Shown in pieces: positions 46,119-58,646 of a stretch of 64,000 nucleotides of DNA. The DNA comes from Liquidambar formosana (Eukaryota; Streptophyta; Magnoliopsida; Saxifragales; Altingiaceae): contig CM077822.1 of the NCBI GenBank assembly GCA_039720395.1, positions 20,295,267 through 20,359,266 on the forward strand, in the 5' to 3' direction. How positions within the stretch are numbered: the stretch's first letter is position 1; each line of letters starts with the position of its first letter. Under the pieces are notes generated by a model that was not told the DNA's origin, did no database searches, and saw only the letters and a list, made by a program, of their open reading frames with translations. The position numbers were made by a program, and so were the translations under genes.

Positions 46119-47289
46119 TGAATGTCTAAAATCAAGGAAATTAAAAAAACACAAAATTAGATGGAAAATAGTCTCAAATCAGTTGATAAAAAATTTCTTC
46201 TTTAAAAACAAAAACAACAAATATAGGGGATCCCAGATTAAGTTGGAATGCAACATGAACAAAAATATTTGGGATGAAGATATTATGCTCTGTTTTCTTT
46301 TTTGTTAACAGCTTTGTCAAGTTTTAACTACAAGAAATTGATAAAACCCAAAAATTAAACAAATTACCCAAACAAAGCAAAGCCATCATCAACAAACGGA
46401 AATGAAAAAGCAAAATCACGAAAAAATAAATAAATAAAATAAACAATTGTTGGTTTTCTACAGCAGCAGTTGATAAAGACCCAAAAATCCCAAACAAACC
46501 AAAACGGAACATGGTTTAGATCTTATCATCAGCAAATGGAACATAAAAACCCAAAATCACGAGAAAAACAATTTAAAAAAAAAAAAAAAAGACCTAACCT
46601 GTACACTTCTTTGCAAAAACAATAATAATAATAATAACAAAAAAAGAAAAAAAAGGAAAGAAAGAAAAAGAAGTGATGCTTGTCAAGAAGCAAAAGATTA
46701 AAAAAATGGAAGTGAAAATTGTGTGAGATTAACGGTGGAGAGGGAGACGGAGTGCTGTCATTTTCGTGAACCCCGAAACCAAAAAAAAAACCCACACCCA
46801 TCAAACCATTACGCAGAGAAATTAGGGGAAGAAAGAAGAGGCATTAGGGTTAGCAACATACCTACAAAATGGTGGGTTTCTGTGCAGTCAGCTTCTATTT
46901 TCTTATTCTTCTTCCTTATCTTCTTCTTCTTCTTCTTCCTTAAGCCCTCTTCTGTCTTCTTCTTCCTTTAGCCCAACCAAACCCTCCCTTCCTTCGCCAA
47001 ACCATCTGAAGCAGCCGATAGAGCAGGGGCGTGAACAGGGGCGTTTTAAGGCATTTAAATCCCAGCTACTAAACGCAGCGTTTTGTCTTAAGGAGGTTAA
47101 AATGGGTATTTTGAATCCATTTTTTGCTGACGTTAGCAACAAATGGTAAAACCTCTAACGTCTGTTTAACGGCTGGGGTGAAGTTGTAGGTTATTTTCTA
47201 AGTGCAGTGTACTTTCAGAAAGTATAGGGGGGGTCAGTGTAATAGTCAATAAATAGAGGGGGTGTAGATGTATTTTACCCTTGATTTTT

Positions 47290-49060
47290 TAATAAATTAA
47301 CTCATAATAGTTTCGTTGGTCAAGTTTTTACGTGTTCTATGCAACTTTAATGATAAAATTTGAACAAATATAGTTCTATCATGCCTTTGAAAGTCCTTAT
47401 TTTTTTTCTTTTTTTCCTTTTTGGATTTCATCTGTTTATTCGTTGGTATTGTCGTTCATTGTCAAAAACACGATCTTCGCAAGATAAACTAGTTCATCGC
47501 TTTTTAGTTTTTTTATTTTTTTAGTAAGCGAAATTTATTCGTTGGAATACAGGTTTTCTCAATTTTGATTTTTTATAGCGTCATTATCTATGATTTTTTT
47601 TTTTTAGGTTCACATAAAGATTGAGAAGATAGTGGAGTTTTTCAAACTCTTTTTTCCTCACGTAGATTTTAATCTTCTATAGTTGTTTTTTTATTTTTTA
47701 TTTTTCTCCTTTCACGTGATTATCAATTTTATGTTTCATTTTTTTAGAATTTGGTGAGTCAAGCAGAGATTGCAAAGTTTCATGTTTTTTTCTTCTTTTT
47801 TTCCTCCCTTATTGTGATCATCAATATGTATATATTTAAAATTGGGCAATTCAAGCAAATATTACAAAGTTTCATAAAAGAAAAATAAATAAATAATTTG
47901 GATGAAAATAGCTTGAAAAAGAAGCATTAAGAAGGGGTGAATGCTACTTTAAAATATGATCAGTGTTTAGCATTACATAGTTCACCGAAAGTTGCAATTG
48001 TGATTATGTAGTAGAGAGCACTCAAAGTACTGGACTAGGCAAAATATCGTAGTTAATATTGACATTAGGTGTTTAGAATATAAACAGGATGCAAAGGTGA
48101 TAACAAAGCAGATGATTAAGAAACAAATGTGGGAAAGGCATGCAAAAATATGTAATCATAGAAGTAGTAACAAATGTCAATTGTTTCTCTATTACACATG
48201 TAATGCAAAAAGGAATAGGCATGTGGGAAATCAGTGTAGATCTTTTGCTGCCATTGGTTCATCATGGTTTTCCTCCTTATCATTCGGCCAATTAGCTTCC
48301 ACTTCATAGCGGTTGCATTGGTAGGTGCATCCATAGTCTTCCAATCGACCTCTTCTAACTGTTAAAATAGTTCTCATTCACAGGGAAGTAACTCAAATAG
48401 ATCTTCTTGCTTTGTGAAACATCGTGGATGAGTCAAATGATGATGTCAATATAGAGGTAGTGTTGACGTAATCAAATCTTCAAGCGTTGGGGAGGTAGTC
48501 TGGTTGAAGAAAGAGGCATTAGGTAGATATAGTAAGCTTTGACAAATCGTGGTCATTTAGGGTGAAAAGCTCCATTAAGGCAAAGACATCGTATAGTATT
48601 ACATTTGTTTTAGGGTTTATCTCAATTGAAGGGTTAAAATGTATATATGATTTTAAATAATGATGTTTTTTTTTTCAATCAAAAGTTTTTCTCCTTGAGG
48701 GAAAGTACATTTTGGTGACCACTTCCCAATGATTACCAAACAAAGGTATTGCATGTCAATTTGCTACAAATTGACCATCAACGTGCTACAAATTTACTAC
48801 TAACTTATTGTATTTAGTACCACACTGGAAAGTGGTCTTTTATAAGTGGTATTAGATATGATTTATTTTTTTTACTTTTCCAAGAACATAAGATTTGATC
48901 TTCAATCATATAGATTTTTTGTTAGTAGCAAGTTTGTTATTTATTTAGTTTCTCATTCACGTAAGCTGGTCAATCATCAACATTATTAACTAGTATATCC
49001 ATGGGTGTCTCAAATTTCAACCAAGTTTCCAATAGAGTAAAAATGCAAATTTTCCTAGTC
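47290..49060. other. AT-rich interval, no gene recognised
   Basis: T-rich runs, a block near 47607 (GATTGAGAAGATAGTGGAG) that resembles one near 61880 (GATTGAAAAGAAAGTGGAG), and short ORFs without recognisable content (48097-48334). Probably old repeat sequence. Confidence 0.4.
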
Positions 49061-49065
49061 TGTAT

Positions 49066-49560
49066 TGTCAGAAGCTAGATGTTTCGACCCACAACCAGTC
49101 CAACACTCAAGCCCACGTGAAAAAGCTAGGAAATAGGAGAGCACACTAGAGCACTTGTAGAAATATCACTTGTATTCACAAAGAGAACTCTTACAAAGCT
49201 AGTTGTGTGAAGCTCATTGGATGGTTTCTCCAAATGAGACCTACCTCCTTATATAGGCACCTATGGACTACAATGAATAGCTAGGATCATGTCACGTGTT
49301 AATCATCCAATGATTAGCAGAGTTCTATCTAGAAGCTTCCCACCTCTTCTTCGGAACTCTCCAGACTTTGACTAAACTAAAACCTACTTTATAACACTCT
49401 ACGTATGTACAAGGCTTGAATCTCCTAGAAAACTCTAAAAATTATTGCCAAGTGGAAGAATCCACCGACTCTCTATAAATCCCTTCCATGAGTCATTCTT
49501 GCGCGTGGCCCGTGTCAATATTCTTCCTATAGTCCTTGTGTTATTACGCCATGGTAATGT
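49066..49560 (-). mobile_element. LTR-like fragment
   Basis: On the minus strand a TATA-like GCCTATATAAGG (near 49240) is followed by TCTCATTTGGAGAAACCATC and a GGGCTTGAGTGTTGGACTGG...GTCGAAACATC stretch, the order expected of U3-R-U5 in a plant Copia LTR. Ends and target duplication were not resolved. Confidence 0.4.
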
Positions 49561-49594
49561 GGTATCTAAGAAAAACATCGACAAGAAAAAAATG

Positions 49595-49838
49595 TGTTGG
49601 ATTTTTTATAAATAAAATAAAAAATGTGTGATTTAAATTATTATTTATTATATGTGATTTTATGACCATCATATCATTTATTTATTTGGTCCATTATTAT
49701 GAGTTAGTGATATAATATTGTTGAGGGGTTACACATCCTTTTGGAGAAAAAATGGTTTTCCCATTTTTTTTTTTAATGGTTTTTTGAGTAGTCTTCTTCT
49801 TGTTCCTTGAAATGAGAAAACAAAAAAAGTCTTAGAAT
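49595..49838 (+). mobile_element. Copia LTR, 5' fragment
   Basis: It starts TGTTGGATTTTTTATAAATA and matches the first 240 bp of the complete LTR read in reverse at 50430. It breaks off at 49838 where the inverted LTR begins. Confidence 0.75.
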
Positions 49839-50430
49839 TGTTAGAAATATTGAACAAAAACATAGATGTCGAAAATCAAAATATGCAAAAATATAATTTA
49901 TAATAAAAGAAATAGACTTATCGATTGAGGCGTGTGCGAACACTGTCCTTAAGAGTTGATTTGCACCCCTTAGAGTGAATCATTCAGTGCATCTAGGTCC
50001 TCTAGCACCCCAACCTTCTAGGATACAATAATCGTGTTCCTCAAACACGTGCACTCGCAAGTATAAGGAACCGAACAGCTCTACATCGTTTCATGAAAAT
50101 ATTCAACAAATATTGAAGAAAACTAGATAGAATTTTATATAAAAGAAAGTTTATAGACATAGAGAAAAGAATTATTGAGAAAAGCTTTCTAAAACTTTTT
50201 TGGTTTTCTTATTCCAAGGAAGAAGAAGAAGACTACTCAAAAAACCATAAAAAGTTATAATAGAAAATAATTTTTTTCTCCAAAAGGATGTGTAACCCTC
50301 CAACAATAATATGCCCACTAACTCATAATAATGGACCAAATAAATAAATGACATGATGGTCATAAAATAATATATAATAAATAATAATTTAAATCACATA
50401 TTTTTTATTTTATTTATAAAAAATCCAACA
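49839..50430 (-). mobile_element. Complete Copia 3' LTR with polypurine tract, inverted
   Basis: On the minus strand it starts TGTTGGATTTTTTATAAATA and ends CAATATTTCTAACA (592 bp). Immediately upstream (plus 50431-50445) is ATGTGGGAGATTG-type sequence, the typical Copia polypurine tract, so 50431-50582 is the end of an internal region. It is the only complete LTR of this family here. Confidence 0.75.
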
Positions 50431-50582
50431 ATCTCCCACATGATTCAAATTATATAACAAAAAGTATAAGAAACATAAGAATGCAAAGCATCTGTAGTGG
50501 TGTCTTTTGGACTATGAACCATACCTAAGATATGTAAGTGTGACCAACAGAAATATGGTGAAACTGTAAGTTTCTATGAACC

Positions 50583-51016
50583 AAAATAATTTTCTATTAT
50601 CATTTTTTAAGGTTTTTTGAGTAGTCTTCTTTTTCTTCATTGGAATAAGAAAACCAAAAAAGTTTTAGAAAACTTTTCTCAATCCTTCTTTTCTTTCCGT
50701 CTATAAACTTCTTTTATATAAAATTCCATCTAGTTTTCTTCAATATTTGTTGAATATTTTCATGGAGCGATTTAGAGCTGTTCGATTCCTTGTACTTACG
50801 AGTGCACATGTACGAGAAACACGATTGTTATATTCTGGAGGGTTGGGACACTAGAGGACGTAGATCCACCGAATGATTCACTCCGAGGGGTGCAAATCAA
50901 CTTTTAAGGCAGTATTCGCACATGCCTCAATCCATAAGTCTATTTCTTTTATTGTAAATTATATTTTTGCATAGTTTGATTTTCAACATTTATGTTTTTA
51001 TTCAATATTTCCAACA
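50583..51016 (+). mobile_element. Copia LTR, 3' fragment
   Basis: It runs from AAATAATTTTCTATTAT to CAATATTTCCAACA and matches the last 430 bp of the complete LTR in the opposite orientation. It overlaps the 5' fragment (49595-49838) by roughly 100 bp of LTR sequence (AGTAGTCTTCTT region), so the pair is not simply one LTR cut in two. Confidence 0.75.
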
Positions 51017-51230
51017 AAAGGTAGATTTGATTCAATCAATAATCAAAATATTGGATTATTGTTTATGATAATTCAACTCTAATTTATGACAATGACATTT
51101 ATTTACCCATATATAATTTCTTCATTTTACTAGTTGAGAGATACTACAAGACTAAGGTCGGCCTTTGGCATATGCTGGCAAAGTGGCTGATTTGGGCCTC
51201 CAATTTTTAATAAAAATGAGGCCTCAAATC

Positions 51231-52558
51231 TAGAGATGGCAATTTCGCCCTGATCCATAGGGTCCCGACTCAATCCATACCCGAATGGCGGGTATTTTTA
51301 TATTTTTTTTGGGTATCGGGTCGGGTATGGGTATAAATTTCAAAAAAATTTCGGGTACAGGTCGGGCATGGATCCCAACAAGAAAAAACCCGAAAACCCG
51401 ACCCGACCCGATATATTTACAAAATATATATATATTTTACAATAGAATATAAATATCTACTTAAAAAAAGGTGAAAAAATGTAAAAAAAACCCTAAGTCA
51501 TACTTCTCTTTCAGCTTTCACTTCCTTTCCTAATCATTTTCAGCAATCCGCCGCCCACCCCTCACTCCTTTAGACCTCGCCCCTCCCAGCCTCGGAGCCT
51601 CCCCTCCCTCAGACCTCACTCAGTCCCTCACTCCCTCACAGTCATGGCCCTAGTGCCCTCAAGTCAGGCCTCATTCCTCAGCATCAGCACTCAGCCGTCG
51701 CCCCTCACCCTCGCGGTCCTCGCGGAGTCATGGCCTCGCCCCTCAGGCCCTCACTGAGTCGCAGTAGTCAGCCCTTGCCATCGCCGAAACGCCTTCGCCC
51801 TCGCGCCATCGCGAGCCGAGCCTCGTCTCGCCACTCGCCATTGCCGCTCAGCGCTCACGGCTCACCACCCGTCAGTCCCTCACGCCTGGCTCAGCAGCTC
51901 AGGCCCTTCGCGCTCAGCTTACGCCTCACGCCTTCCACCACCGTCGCCGGACCCTCACACGTTACGCCTCCGACCACTGTCACGGCCTTACCTTCACTGC
52001 TCTTCTTCTAGATCTGACCAGATCTGAGATCTACATCACCAGATCGACCACGACGGCCAGATCTACTCATCTACACCAGATCTACCCATCAGTCCGTAAG
52101 CCACTCAACTCTTAAGCATCCTTCTTGCCATTTTTATTTTTTTTTTCTGGGGTTTGAATAATTGAATTTCATGCATTGAAATCTGAATTATATTTTTGAG
52201 TTGTAATAATTAATATTAATCTTATATTTTTTAGTTGTAATAATTTCTAGATTGCTCATTTATTCTTATAAATTGTCATAATATTAATATTAATATTAAT
52301 CTGATTCAGGTGTATTATGACATGTAATAGGTGTAAGTAGCAAAAAAATGGAATTTGGGAGAAAAAAATCCTCACAACAGGGCGGTCGGGTATGGGCGGG
52401 TCGGGCATGGATGGCCCAAGAAGACAGTGGATCGGGGATGGATGTTGATTCTTCATACCCATCGGGTATCGGGTCGGGCATGGGTATAATAGATTGAAGA
52501 TTGGATCGGGTATAGGGAAGTGTTGACCCACATCCAACCCGACCCATTGCCATCCCTA
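51231..52558. mobile_element. Non-autonomous hAT element
   Basis: The ends TAGAGATGGCAAT (left) and, on the minus strand, TAGGGATGGCAATGGGTCGG (right) are typical hAT TIRs. Flanking octamers CTCAAATC (51223-51230) and GTCAAATC (52559-52566) match at 7 of 8. Subterminal GGGTATCGGGTCGGGCATGG-like motifs recur on both sides, near 51303-51420 and 52385-52515. No transposase domain is visible. An open frame at 51730-52011 is a Ser/Pro/Arg-rich product of GC-rich, low-complexity sequence. Confidence 0.87.
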
Positions 52559-52566
52559 GTCAAATC

Positions 52567-53168
52567 CAATCTAATCCCCCTCTTTTTTTTCCTTTTTTTT
52601 GTTTGGCTAAATGATAGTAGAATACACACGCATCCACGCATAGTCAAAATCTCGATCTCTGCAAACTTCACATCCTTATTGGGATAGGACTAACCCTTAT
52701 ATTCAAGTGAAAAAAATTAAAAACCACAAAAAAATTAAAATACTTTTTTTCTTAAGCCGATATCAAATGAGGGCCCAAGTTCAAATTCCAAAGGGTCTAA
52801 CCAAAATCAAACTCCAAACTCAAACCCCCCCACCCCCCACCCCCCTCTCCTTCTCTCAGTCGAAATTAATGATGAAACTATCGGTACTCTTTCTTTGTCT
52901 GATTTGTTTTGGTCATTGTGGATGTGGGGTTTTTATGCTTTTGATGCCAATCTTCTTCTTCAGTCTTGCCCTCCTGCCACACGCACTCCAGTACTCAATT
53001 CCTCCTTTGCTGCTTGCGTGTGTGGAAGATTGGGAGTACGTGTATTGTCTGTGTACTGAGTAAATAGCCACACTGTGTACTGTTAATAGTTTGGGAATGG
53101 TTGGGCTGTGTGGGTGTAATTGTGCCGTGTTTGTGCACTTCTTTATGGGTTATTGATCTTTGTAATGT
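52567..53168. other. No gene supported
   Basis: A 118-residue open frame (52707-53063) includes a hydrophobic stretch and a Pro run (CACCCCCCACCCCCC) but has no family resemblance, and its codon content looks like chance. I see nothing else. Confidence 0.3.
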
Positions 53169-53169
53169 T

Positions 53170-53400
53170 TAGGGTGTAAACGAGTCGAATTGAGTCAAAT
53201 AATAGGTTGTTCAAGTTTGACTCATTAAATTAATGAATTCAAACAAGTCTTCCATTGAGCTGAGTTCAGGTAATACTTTTGATAAGTTTTAAAGTGATGT
53301 TTAAGCTTGGCTTGTTTATCACACAAACGAGCTCAAATGAGCTTTCTATCAAGTCTCGATCTTGAGTTAAGCTTGAATAACTTGACCCGTTTTACAATCC
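53170..53400. mobile_element. hAT-like MITE
   Basis: Ends TAGGGTGTAAACGAG and, on the minus strand, TAGGATTGTAAAACGGG, with Ser/Leu-like CGAGTTTGACTCG-type inner repeats (GAGTCGAATTGAGTC, GAGCTCAAATGAGC). The flanks share AATGTT directly on both sides, so the target duplication is incomplete or the ends are slightly misplaced. About 230 bp, non-coding. Confidence 0.6.
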
Positions 53401-53404
53401 TAAA

Positions 53405-54472
53405 TGTTATGCTATTTTTTATTTATTTATAGTTTGCTTGTGTGGGGTTATGTGTGGTGTTTCATGTCTTTATATAGGGTAATGGGTATCCAGTTTAGAT
53501 GGGTTTTTTTTTCCTTTAAATGGAGAGGAATATGTTGACAATTAGTGTAAAACATTTTATTATAACACCTCAATATTTTTTTTTATGAGTATCGTGTATG
53601 AGTTTTATGAGAGCATCGTTTCACTCATGCCCTATGCATGCAAAAATTCAAGTTAATAAGATATCAGAAGCAATGTCATTCATAAAGTGGCACAAATTAT
53701 AATTTGAGGAAGGATCCGTTTACACCAATGTGCAAGACTTTTTACTCTCAGACATCTTAATCTCTTTTTATAAGATCTATATTTTTCAGAACCAAACATC
53801 GGATTAAATACTTCTCTCATGAAAAATCACACACCAAGTTTCACACTGATCAGATATTCATAAACATCTCATCTATAAATTCACTTTTCTTTTTGCAAAT
53901 AAAGCTATAACTTAGGTCGCTTCATCGATGGAATAGTCAATGTGAAATTTGGCATGGATAATTTCCATGAGAGGAGTTTCTAATGCAACAGTTGGTTTTG
54001 AAAAATATTGATCTTACAAAAAGATATTGAAAAGTATAAGATTATAAAGTTTACAATGGGTTATGATACTTACAAATCACAATTTCCATTCCACTGGCAG
54101 ATCCAAATACATCATCTCCAAAAGAAAAGTCTTTTCACCAAAGTTGCAGTATTGGCACCACCGTGCATGATGGTATTTACTATAAATCAGTAGCATTATT
54201 TGAAATAGCAATAGAAAATATAGAGATTTAAAAATGGTAGCCCTACAAATACGGCAACCTATGCAATAATAAAACTGCAACTACTACATTGATTGCACGC
54301 CTCACAAGAGTCTATTAGAAGGACAGCGAATGATGACATCCAACATAGTTAGAAATTCGACAACCATAAACTATCATGGATAGAGGTTTCCAATGCCCAG
54401 ATATTCAGATAGAAGCTCACACCCTGTTTCATACAAGATGACAACTATACAATCATTCTCTTTCATTTAGAT
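53405..54472. other. Downstream region of the MORF gene, no further gene
   Basis: AT-rich sequence. The part next to 54472 should hold the 3'UTR of the MORF gene, but I could not fix the polyadenylation site. No other coding or repeat structure is supported. Confidence 0.35.
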
Positions 54473-55512
54473 TCACCGCATGTTTTCTCTGCGGCGCACA
54501 TATCGGGTTCTGTCATTGTATCTTGGTCTATCTTGAGCTCTCTGTGGAACTGGCTCCACCCTCCTCTGTCTTTCAGGCGACCTTTGGACTATCTCTCCAT
54601 TCACAAACAATTCAGCTGCAATACAAGAAAGGTAGATAAAACATACAGCCTGATTTCATGAAAAGATAACTGGCACTTTGAACTTTTAAAGTCAATCCAG
54701 AGACAATTAGGATAGACGTTTGTTGGAATGGTTTGATCCCCATGGCCACAAAAGTCACATAAAAGTTGTAACTTCCATGTATATCTCCAATGATTATGTG
54801 CTCCATGCAGAGTATGAAAGGCACAAAAAACAAGGAGACGTTTGATACAAGTCCATTACCATTCAAAGCTGAACATTGCCAATAAGACTATTAAGCCACG
54901 CCAAGATGAACAGAAAATATTTATTTATTAAAAAAAAGGGGGAAAAAGTTATTTTGTTTCTTTCCTCTCTAAAAAAATATGGAAATTAACTTTTTATTTT
55001 TAAAAAATGCAGTTAGCTGCATGTATCATGTCCACTGATGCAACTCCACAAAGTATAGGAAGCACAGAACATTCAAGAGAGATGTTTGATGTGAGTCCAT
55101 TAGCATTCAAAGCTGGAACATTGCCAACAAGAGTACAAGACTATTCAGCTCTGCCAAGATGGACTGAAAATATTTAATAATTATGGGAAAAAAAGCATTT
55201 TTTTTCCATATATACAAATATAAAATGTTTTAAAACTGGACCAGATTGGCCAGTTGAACCAATTGGACCGTTGAATGGTTCAGCTAATGGACCAATCAAC
55301 CCTCTAAAACCGTTTAAAAGAATAAGCCGTTGTATTTTAAGAGATTTGGCCAAATCGCCATTTCGTTCAAACCAGAACTGGTTTTTAACTATGTATAAAT
55401 TCTCCACAATCTCCAGTTTGTCACTCTCTTTCCATCTTAAATTAGGGTTTTTCAATTCTCAAGTGTCTCCTCGAAAGGAAATAGAGGCCAAATGGTGTGC
55501 ACTGCTGGTACC

Positions 55513-55554
<42 letters not shown>

Positions 55555-58500
55555 TATATATATATATGTATGTATGTATGTATGCATGTACTCCGTCTGT
55601 TTCTTAAAGATTGTCCCCATTTCCATTGAGTTGTTCTAAAAAAAGTTTCCCAAACTACTCTTTCTCAAGGTATAAATTACACAATAAAGATAAAGGGATA
55701 CCCCTTTGCCATTGTGGGTAAAGTTTGAATACCAAAACAAATCAATGAGTGTGAATGCATTAAATGCACTTTCCTAAAAAGAAGTGTTTTTTCAAAGGGG
55801 AAAATCTTTAAGGAACAAGAGTATCATCTTTTGTGAGTGTGTTTGAAACTGCTTAAGGCTTTAATGCTCAAGCTACAGACTAACGACCTTTACCCAATGC
55901 TTACCCATATGCTGCTACTACCTATGTTTGAGTCTGGTTCATCTCTCTTTTTTTAATCAACAACAACGATAAATATCTTTAATAAAATGAAAAAATGACA
56001 CGTATGGAGAACAAGGTGTCCTCACCATAGTTATTAAACTCGGACCAATCATTGACCCAGTCTGGAGGTTGGGTCACTGGTTCAACCGTTGGGTCACTAG
56101 TTGGACTGGTCATATAATTTTAAAATAATAAAAAATTAAAATAATTACAAGAAGAATGAAATGTATACCATTAGACTTTAAATAATGTGTTGTGAAATAT
56201 TTCACATCAACACAAGGTGGTCTAGTGGTTAAGAACTTTTATTGTCTTTACATCCATGTTTCTACTCTCCATACTAGCAAAACGTCAGAATTTTTACACA
56301 CACGCGTTACTCCTTGAGGATTAGCACTGGACCAGTTGGCACCAGTTCACATGAAAAACCACCAGTTTAAGCCGGTTCTGTCTAGTTTGTTTGCATTTCC
56401 GATCCACTAATATAACCAAACCGGCCAAGGTCCGGTTGTTCACCAGTTCACCGGTCGGACCGCCCGGTCCGGTTTAGGTTTAATAACACTGGTCCTCACC
56501 CACAAACATAAAACTACACAACAAAAGAAAAAACTACATATTACAAATCAACTTCCAATCTTTCTTAATCATAAACAGGGGAATCCCAACAAAGGCCCTA
56601 GAAACGGAAGCCCAAAAAGAAGCAAGATAACTAACTCTCTCTCAGTTTCACCATCTCTGTCTCTCTATGTGTGTGTGTGTGTTTAACTACTTATGGCTTC
56701 AAGCTCAGGCTACCGAATCCTAACTAAATGCTCAATGGTTCGGTGCAATATGGTGTGCTGCTACTACCTAAGTCTGGTCCACCTCTTTTTTTTTTTTCTT
56801 GATTGATTATTCATGTCTAAATCTTATATATATATATCATAGAAGATGATAGAATATAATGTGATTATTAAGAGTGTTGAAAGTTGCTGGAAAGTCTAAC
56901 AATGTTTTAACTTTTTAAAAACCAATATTCACAATTAGAATCTATTTTTACTTTCATTAATTAATAATAAAATATTTATTACATCACAGTTTATTTCTAG
57001 TTGAACCAATAATCCTTAACTTGGTCACTCTTCCAGCTTCAATAAATGGTTCGGATTTAGAACATTGCAAATATAGATAATTTAGAAAGAAAAAATAAAT
57101 AAAAGCAGTTAGATTTATGTCTCCCATCTCCACTGATCTGCAACTCCACAAAGTATAGAAAGCACAGAACAGTTATGAGAAACATTTGATGTGAGTCCAT
57201 TAGCATTCAAAGCTGAACATTGCCAATAAGACTATTCAACCTTGCCAAGATGGACTGGAAATATTTAAACCTCCCCCACCTTCTCCCTAGTAAAAAACAA
57301 ACCCACAACTCACTCCCTATAAAAACAATCGTACAAAGGCCATGGACTTTCATGTTTAACCTCTACAGGATGAAACTCCACAGTATTAAAGCCCATAACA
57401 GATCGGAGAAGCATTCCATCTGAGTCCACTAGCCCTTATCAAAAAAAAAAAAAAAAAAAAAAAAACACTACGATCCAAACCTAGATATTGTGTACAAGAA
57501 ACCCTTAAGCTTTGACTCTATGACCTAATATATGACCTTTTATTGATACTCTACTCCCTATCAGTTCTACAGGTTTGATTCAAGTTATGAATAATGCACT
57601 AGACTTCTAGAATTATTCTCCTAAATTTGCCAAAGATTAAGATGAGTCCAAACTACTGCCAGAAATACCTAATGCATAGGGCACTACAAATACACAATTA
57701 GAAGGAAAAAGTGGCTTTTCAGTTTTATTTCTCATTATGGCAATCTCCATTGAAATTTTTCAACAATTTATGAAGTCAGGAAATATGGATGATGAATTCA
57801 ATACCCTTTCTTTGCTTAAGGAGATAGAAGCTCAAACTACTCAAAACAATCGCATTTCACCAAATATTGGAAGCTAAACTTTGCAAACAATATTGAAGAA
57901 ATTATTCCATATAATGGGCGGATAAGGTGCCCCAAGACACAGCACCCATCACAACCCCATCCCATGGAATAAGTTTCCACAATATACACATATGTATCAA
58001 CATTATTTGTGAACTCTATATATCTCCATGTAAATAATGCAAAAATATAACTGATCATGCAAAATTGCAAAGAAATGTACACCATATGAGATCTTAATAA
58101 ATAATTAAATAAATAATAGAAGCAGAAATTATTTAAGCTAGGAAGGTTTACCCCCATAATCTTTGTATTCGGGATCGACATATGAGTCCGGAAGCACAAA
58201 CAGAACCCCAGGCAAACCTGTTAACCAAAAATCAACAAATCAGTCTCACAGAAACTATAAAGTCCCAAAAGACATATATATAAACTTGAGAGAAACTTAA
58301 AACAAACCTTCGAGCTTATTTGAGGTCTCCTCGTCAATCTCACAGCCAAATCCAAAATACCTTTCACATGAAACATTGTAAATCTTCTTTTTTGCTTCCT
58401 CTACACTGGTACATTATCACAAACAACTCAAGCATTATCAATAAAAACCAAGTCATTTCACTTGAAGAATTACACGAAATACTTGTTCTAATTACTCTTC

Positions 58501-58576
58501 TAAGAACAATTGTATATTTTTTGTTTACTGTATAGAAATGCACTGGTATTACAGTCAGCTAAAAGAGGCATTAAAC

Positions 58577-58646
<70 letters not shown>

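Larger units (their letters stand above)
33432..47280. mobile_element. 13.8-kb Mutator-like element (MURA type) with accessory ORF and nested solo LTR
   Basis: Left end GGGTAAAATACATTTACACC and right end (minus strand) GGGTAAAATACATCTACACC begin terminal inverted repeats that stay similar for about 75 bp (both contain CCCCTCTATTTA and TATTACACTGACCCCCC). Flanking nonamers TTAATTTTT (33423-33431) and TTGATTTTT (47281-47289) match at 8 of 9. Contents in order: duplicated left-end repeats (33694-34180), MURA transposase pseudogene (+), nested solo LTR, exon-like host sequences (+, 41100-44850), poly(A) tract, and a GRF zinc-finger ORF (-) near the right end. Without the LTR and one duplication copy the element is about 11.1 kb. 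The convergent transposase/accessory layout resembles maize MuDR. Confidence 0.9.
54790..57275. repeat. Dispersed intronic repeat, three copies of about 130-150 bp
   Basis: Copies at about 54790-54935, 55036-55180 and 57127-57275 share AACTCCACAAAGTATAG, TTTGATGTGAGTCCATTAGC, ATTCAAAGCTG(G)AACATTGCC and GCCAAGATGGACTG in the same order and orientation. A fourth partial copy is near 57370-57430. All lie in the last intron of the MORF gene. Confidence 0.8.

Noticed and set aside
51730..52011. 93-residue Ser/Pro/Arg-rich frame
   Set aside because: Product of a GC-rich, low-complexity interior of a non-autonomous hAT element; other frames look equally open.
52707..53063. 118-residue frame with a hydrophobic stretch
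   Set aside because: No family resemblance, starts in low-complexity sequence, and has no splice or promoter context.
56219..56236. GGTGGTCTAGTGGTTAAGAA as tRNA or SINE box A
   Set aside because: No box B or cloverleaf follows at the right distance; the motif lies inside a Mutator-like MITE.
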